DNA of 64,000 nt from Jeongeupia chitinilytica (GTDB taxonomy: Bacteria > Pseudomonadota > Gammaproteobacteria > Burkholderiales > Chitinibacteraceae). Below are positions 60,440-64,000 of this stretch, piece after piece; within the stretch, counting starts at the first letter, position 1; every line of letters starts with the position of its first letter. Both the position numbers and the translations under genes were made by a program. The notes beneath the pieces were generated by a model. That model searched no databases. It worked only from the letters and a program-made list of their open reading frames with translations, and was not told where the DNA came from. The stretch lies in NCBI RefSeq assembly GCF_014652315.1, contig NZ_BMYO01000011.1:62001-126000 (forward strand), given 5' to 3'.

Positions 60440-60485
60440 GGCCGGCCCGGGGTCTAGCCATGACCCTGCCGCCGGCCATTTTTTT
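60440..60485 (+). terminator. Partial terminator between binding-protein and permease genes
   Basis: GGCCGGC (60440-60446) pairs with GCCGGCC (60471-60477), with an inner GGGTC/GACCC stem, and is followed by A and seven T's. It lies 32 nt after the binding-protein stop and 24 nt before the permease start, so it probably ends most transcripts there. Confidence 0.8.
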
Positions 60486-60509
60486 GCCCGTTTTCCTCGG
60501 AGTGAGGCC

Positions 60510-61424
60510 ATGAAACGCGCCTTTCCCTGGCACATCGCCGTCTTCCTCGCCCCCGCCTTCCTGATCTATACGGTGTTCAGCGCGCTGCCGCTGCTCGACA
60601 CCCTGCGGCTGGGCTTCTTCACCACGTACGACTCGGGTCACCAGACCTTTGTCGGCCTGGCCAATTACATCAAGCTGCTGACCGACCCGGACTGGTCCGC
60701 CGGGTTCTGGAACGCGATGCACAACAACATCAAGTTCTTCCTGATCGTGATGTTCGTGCAGAACCCGATCGCCCTGCTGCTGGCCGCACTGCTGTCGATG
60801 CACGGCGTGCGCGGCGCCAAGGGCTACCAGACGCTGATCTTCCTGCCGACGCTGCTGTCGGTGGTGATCATCGGCTTCATCTGGCAACTGATCCTCTCGC
60901 CGCTGTGGGGCGTCTCGGAAAAGCTGATGGGCTTCGTCGGCCTTGCCGACTGGTTCCAGCCCTGGCTCGGTGACGAAAGCAGCGCGCTGATCACGCTGTC
61001 GCTGATCTCGGTGTGGCAGTTCGTCGGTGTGCCGATGATGCTGATCTACGCCTCGCTGATCGCGATCCCGGACGAGATCATCGAAGCCGCGCGCATCGAA
61101 GGTGCAAGCTCGTGGCACATCTTCTGGACGATCCGCCTGCCGCTGATCCTGCCGACGCTGGGCCTCGTCACCATCCTGACCTTCGTCGGCAACTTCAACG
61201 CCTTCGACCTGATTTACGCGGTCAAGGGCGCGATCGCCGGGCCGAACTACAGCACCGACCTGCTGGGCACCTTCTTCTACCGCACCTTCTTCGGCTACCA
61301 GAGCCAGATCGGCAGCCCGACCATGGGCGCCGCGGTGGCGACGACGATGTTCCTGATCATCCTCTCGGGAGTCGGCGTCTACTTCTACTTCATCCAGCGC
61401 AAGCTGCAGCGCTTCGCCTTCTGA
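60510..61424 (+). CDS. Sugar ABC transporter, permease 1 (MalF-like)
   Basis: 304 residues with six membrane helices. The cytoplasmic coupling loop carries the EAA motif: EIIEAARIEGASSWHIFWTIRLPLILPTL. It starts MKRAFPWHIAVFLAPAFLIYT, typical of the CUT1 MalF-like permeases. Together with the next gene it forms the channel. It follows the binding-protein gene across a partial terminator, and the next gene starts 10 nt downstream. Confidence 0.94.
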   Translation: MKRAFPWHIAVFLAPAFLIYTVFSALPLLDTLRLGFFTTYDSGHQTFVGLANYIKLLTDPDWSAGFWNAMHNNIKFFLIVMFVQNPIALLLAALLSMHGVRGAKGYQTLIFLPTLLSVVIIGFIWQLILSPLWGVSEKLMGFVGLADWFQPWLGDESSALITLSLISVWQFVGVPMMLIYASLIAIPDEIIEAARIEGASSWHIFWTIRLPLILPTLGLVTILTFVGNFNAFDLIYAVKGAIAGPNYSTDLLGTFFYRTFFGYQSQIGSPTMGAAVATTMFLIILSGVGVYFYFIQRKLQRFAF

Positions 61425-61434
61425 GGAGCCGGCC

Positions 61435-62274
61435 ATGAAACACAAAGTCACCCGCGCGGCCGGTACCGGCTTCACCCATCTGGTGCTCGGCGGTTACACG
61501 CTGCTGGCGCTGTTCCCGATCCTTCTGGTGATCATCAACTCGGTGAAGAGCAAGGACGGCATCTTCGACTCGCCGCTGTCGCTGCCGACCGCCGAGACGT
61601 GGTCACTGGTCGGCTTCGAGAAGGTGCTCGCCAAGTCGCCCTTCATCCACTTTTTCGGCAACAGCCTGACGGTCACGCTGGTGTCGCTGGTACTGATCCT
61701 CGTGCTCGGCGCGATGGCGGCATGGGCGCTGTCCGAATACAGGTTCCGCGGCAGCAAGCTGCTGGCGATCTACATGGCCTTCGGCATCATGGTGCCGATC
61801 CGCCTCGGCACCGTGTCGATCCTCGAACTCGTGGTCAAGCTCGAACTGACCAACACGCTGACCGCGCTGATCCTCGTCTACGTGGCGCAGGGCCTGCCGC
61901 TGGCAATCATGATCCTTGGCGAATTCATCCAGCAGGTGCCCAAGGAGCTGAAGGAAGCGGCGCGCTGCGACGGCGTCGGCGAATTCAAGATCTTCTTCCA
62001 GATCATCCTGCCCCTGATCCGCCCGGCCGTCGCCACCGTCGCCGTGTTCACCATGGTGCCGATCTGGAACGACCTGTGGTTCCCGCTGATCCTCGCCCCC
62101 GGCGAAGAGACCCAGACCGTCACGCTCGGCGTGCAGCAGTTCATCGGCCAGTACGTCACCGACTGGAACGCCGTGCTCGCCTCGCTCTCGCTCGCCGTCC
62201 TGCCTGTCCTCGTCATGTACGTGTTCGCATCGCGTCAACTGATCCGCGGCATCACCGCCGGCGCAGTGAAGTAA
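61435..62274 (+). CDS. Sugar ABC transporter, permease 2 (MalG-like)
   Basis: 279 residues with six membrane helices and the EAA loop ELKEAARCDGVGEFKIFFQIILPLIRPAV. The N-terminus and the absence of an extra periplasmic loop fit the MalG-like partner of CUT1 systems. It is 10 nt after the first permease and 16 nt before the ATPase gene. Confidence 0.94.
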   Translation: MKHKVTRAAGTGFTHLVLGGYTLLALFPILLVIINSVKSKDGIFDSPLSLPTAETWSLVGFEKVLAKSPFIHFFGNSLTVTLVSLVLILVLGAMAAWALSEYRFRGSKLLAIYMAFGIMVPIRLGTVSILELVVKLELTNTLTALILVYVAQGLPLAIMILGEFIQQVPKELKEAARCDGVGEFKIFFQIILPLIRPAVATVAVFTMVPIWNDLWFPLILAPGEETQTVTLGVQQFIGQYVTDWNAVLASLSLAVLPVLVMYVFASRQLIRGITAGAVK

Positions 62275-62290
62275 TCCGGAGTAAACAGCC

Positions 62291-63424
<1,134 letters not shown>

Positions 63425-63440
63425 CCTGAAGGTAGGACGC

Positions 63441-63470
63441 AAAAAAAGCGCGGCCCTGCCGCGCTTTTTT
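63441..63470. terminator. Bidirectional rho-independent terminator
   Basis: A 12-bp stem (AAAAAAGCGCGG and its complement) with a 5-nt loop and T-runs on either strand lies between the rightward ATPase gene and the leftward GNAT gene. Confidence 0.92.
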
Positions 63471-63516
63471 CATTCCGGTCCGGATCAGGCAAGCACCAGC
63501 GCAACAAGGTTTGAAC

Positions 63517-63996
63517 TCAGCCGTGACTCGGTGTCATCGAGAAATGGCGTCGGTACTTCACGAACCCCCGTTTTCTGGTACCGGCAAAGCCGACACGTTC
63601 AAAAAACCGGTGCGCTTCGGCCCGCTCGATGGAACTCAGCAGCATGATCTTGGAACAGTCGGCTTTCAGGCAGAACGCTTCGATGTGGGCAAACAGTAAG
63701 CGGCCGATCCCGACTCCCCGATGCGTAGCCGTGACAATCACGTTCTCGACCACGGCAAACGGTTGTGACCGGAACATGACATCGTTGCACAACGAGACCA
63801 ACGCGGAACCGCAAAGTACACCCCGGACTTCGGCGACAAAGAGTGCCGTACTGGCATCCCGGGACACCTGCTCGATCCGCTCAGGCTGAACCGCCAGATC
63901 CGTGTGGCCGACCAGCTCGGCATACAACGCCTGGATACCGGCAGCATCGGCAGGCCCCGCCCGCCGAATGCAAACCGGCGAATCGCTCACGAACAC
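63517..63996 (-). CDS. GNAT-family N-acetyltransferase, start uncertain at the window edge
   Basis: 159 residues if it starts at the GTG at 63996; the frame is still open at the right edge, so the true start may lie beyond. The GNAT fold is clear: VCIRRAGPADAAGIQALYAELV, the acetyl-CoA loop VTATHRGVGIGRLLFAHIEAFC, and ERAEAHRFFERVGFAG. The substrate is unknown. It is convergent with the sugar transporter operon. GC content is a little lower than in its neighbours. Confidence 0.85.
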   Translation of the reverse strand: MFVSDSPVCIRRAGPADAAGIQALYAELVGHTDLAVQPERIEQVSRDASTALFVAEVRGVLCGSALVSLCNDVMFRSQPFAVVENVIVTATHRGVGIGRLLFAHIEAFCLKADCSKIMLLSSIERAEAHRFFERVGFAGTRKRGFVKYRRHFSMTPSHG

Positions 63997-64000
63997 CCGT

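Noticed and set aside
59115..61475. A 786-codon minus-strand frame opposite the sugar transporter genes
   Set aside because: Shadow of the strongly codon-biased binding-protein and permease genes; the composition is unlike a protein.

Overview
The window looks like a chromosomal segment of a high-GC betaproteobacterium. A dusB-fis-purH-purD block, an mreBCD-mrdA-rodA-rlpA cell-shape cluster, gatCAB, pyrB with a degenerate pyrC, and a proteobacterial aryl-polyene cluster all fit the Neisseriales. The repeated chitin-related domains (CBM5/12 modules, a GH18 fold, deacetylases) suggest a chitin-degrading member such as the Chitinibacteraceae. The family-level placement is inference; no rRNA or other decisive marker is present. 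No tRNA, rRNA, CRISPR array, IS element or phage gene was recognised.

Layout. 1-10.2 kb (+): the 3' end of an aryl-polyene (APE) pigment cluster: aromatic ammonia-lyase, thioesterase, LolA-like protein, MMPL exporter, halogenase-like flavoprotein, DUF3261 lipoprotein, ketosynthase, dehydratase, ketoreductase, ketosynthase, and a translationally coupled deacetylase-like protein. 10.2-27.1 kb (-): a lipoprotein hydrolase; dusB-fis-purH-pagP-purD; a GST and a large Cache-PAS-GGDEF-EAL protein; then mreB-mreC-mreD-mrdA-rodA-rlpA. 27.3-31.8 kb (+): gatC-gmhA-gatA-GNAT-gatB. 31.9-35.7 kb (-): acyl-CoA-binding protein, and yqgE-ruvX-pyrB-pyrC' with a terminator or attenuator before pyrB. 35.8-45.8 kb: photolyase, class II aldolase, a Sel1-like protein, a secreted protein with two CBM5/12 modules, a divergent phosphoglycerate kinase, an MFS exporter, a membrane protein, a GNAT and an orphan membrane protein.

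46.1-63.4 kb is the carbohydrate region. A minus-strand operon encodes a clan GH-A glycosidase, a LacI regulator and an AGE-family sugar isomerase. Divergent from it is the most unusual gene of the window. It encodes a signal peptide, a GH18 chitinase fold whose catalytic glutamate is replaced by arginine, one membrane helix, and a C-terminal LytTR DNA-binding domain. It looks like a chitinase turned into a transmembrane transcriptional sensor. It is followed by a secreted CBM5/12-polysaccharide deacetylase. Next comes a minus-strand operon of a periplasmic sugar-binding protein, an OmpR-family response regulator and a histidine kinase. Divergent from that is a complete sugar ABC transporter (binding protein, two permeases, ATPase). 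The shared promoter region carries a perfect tandem 10-bp repeat.

Together the right half reads as a set of sensing and uptake modules for polysaccharide breakdown products, probably chitin- and mannose-containing glycans. The left half carries pigment synthesis and core cell functions.
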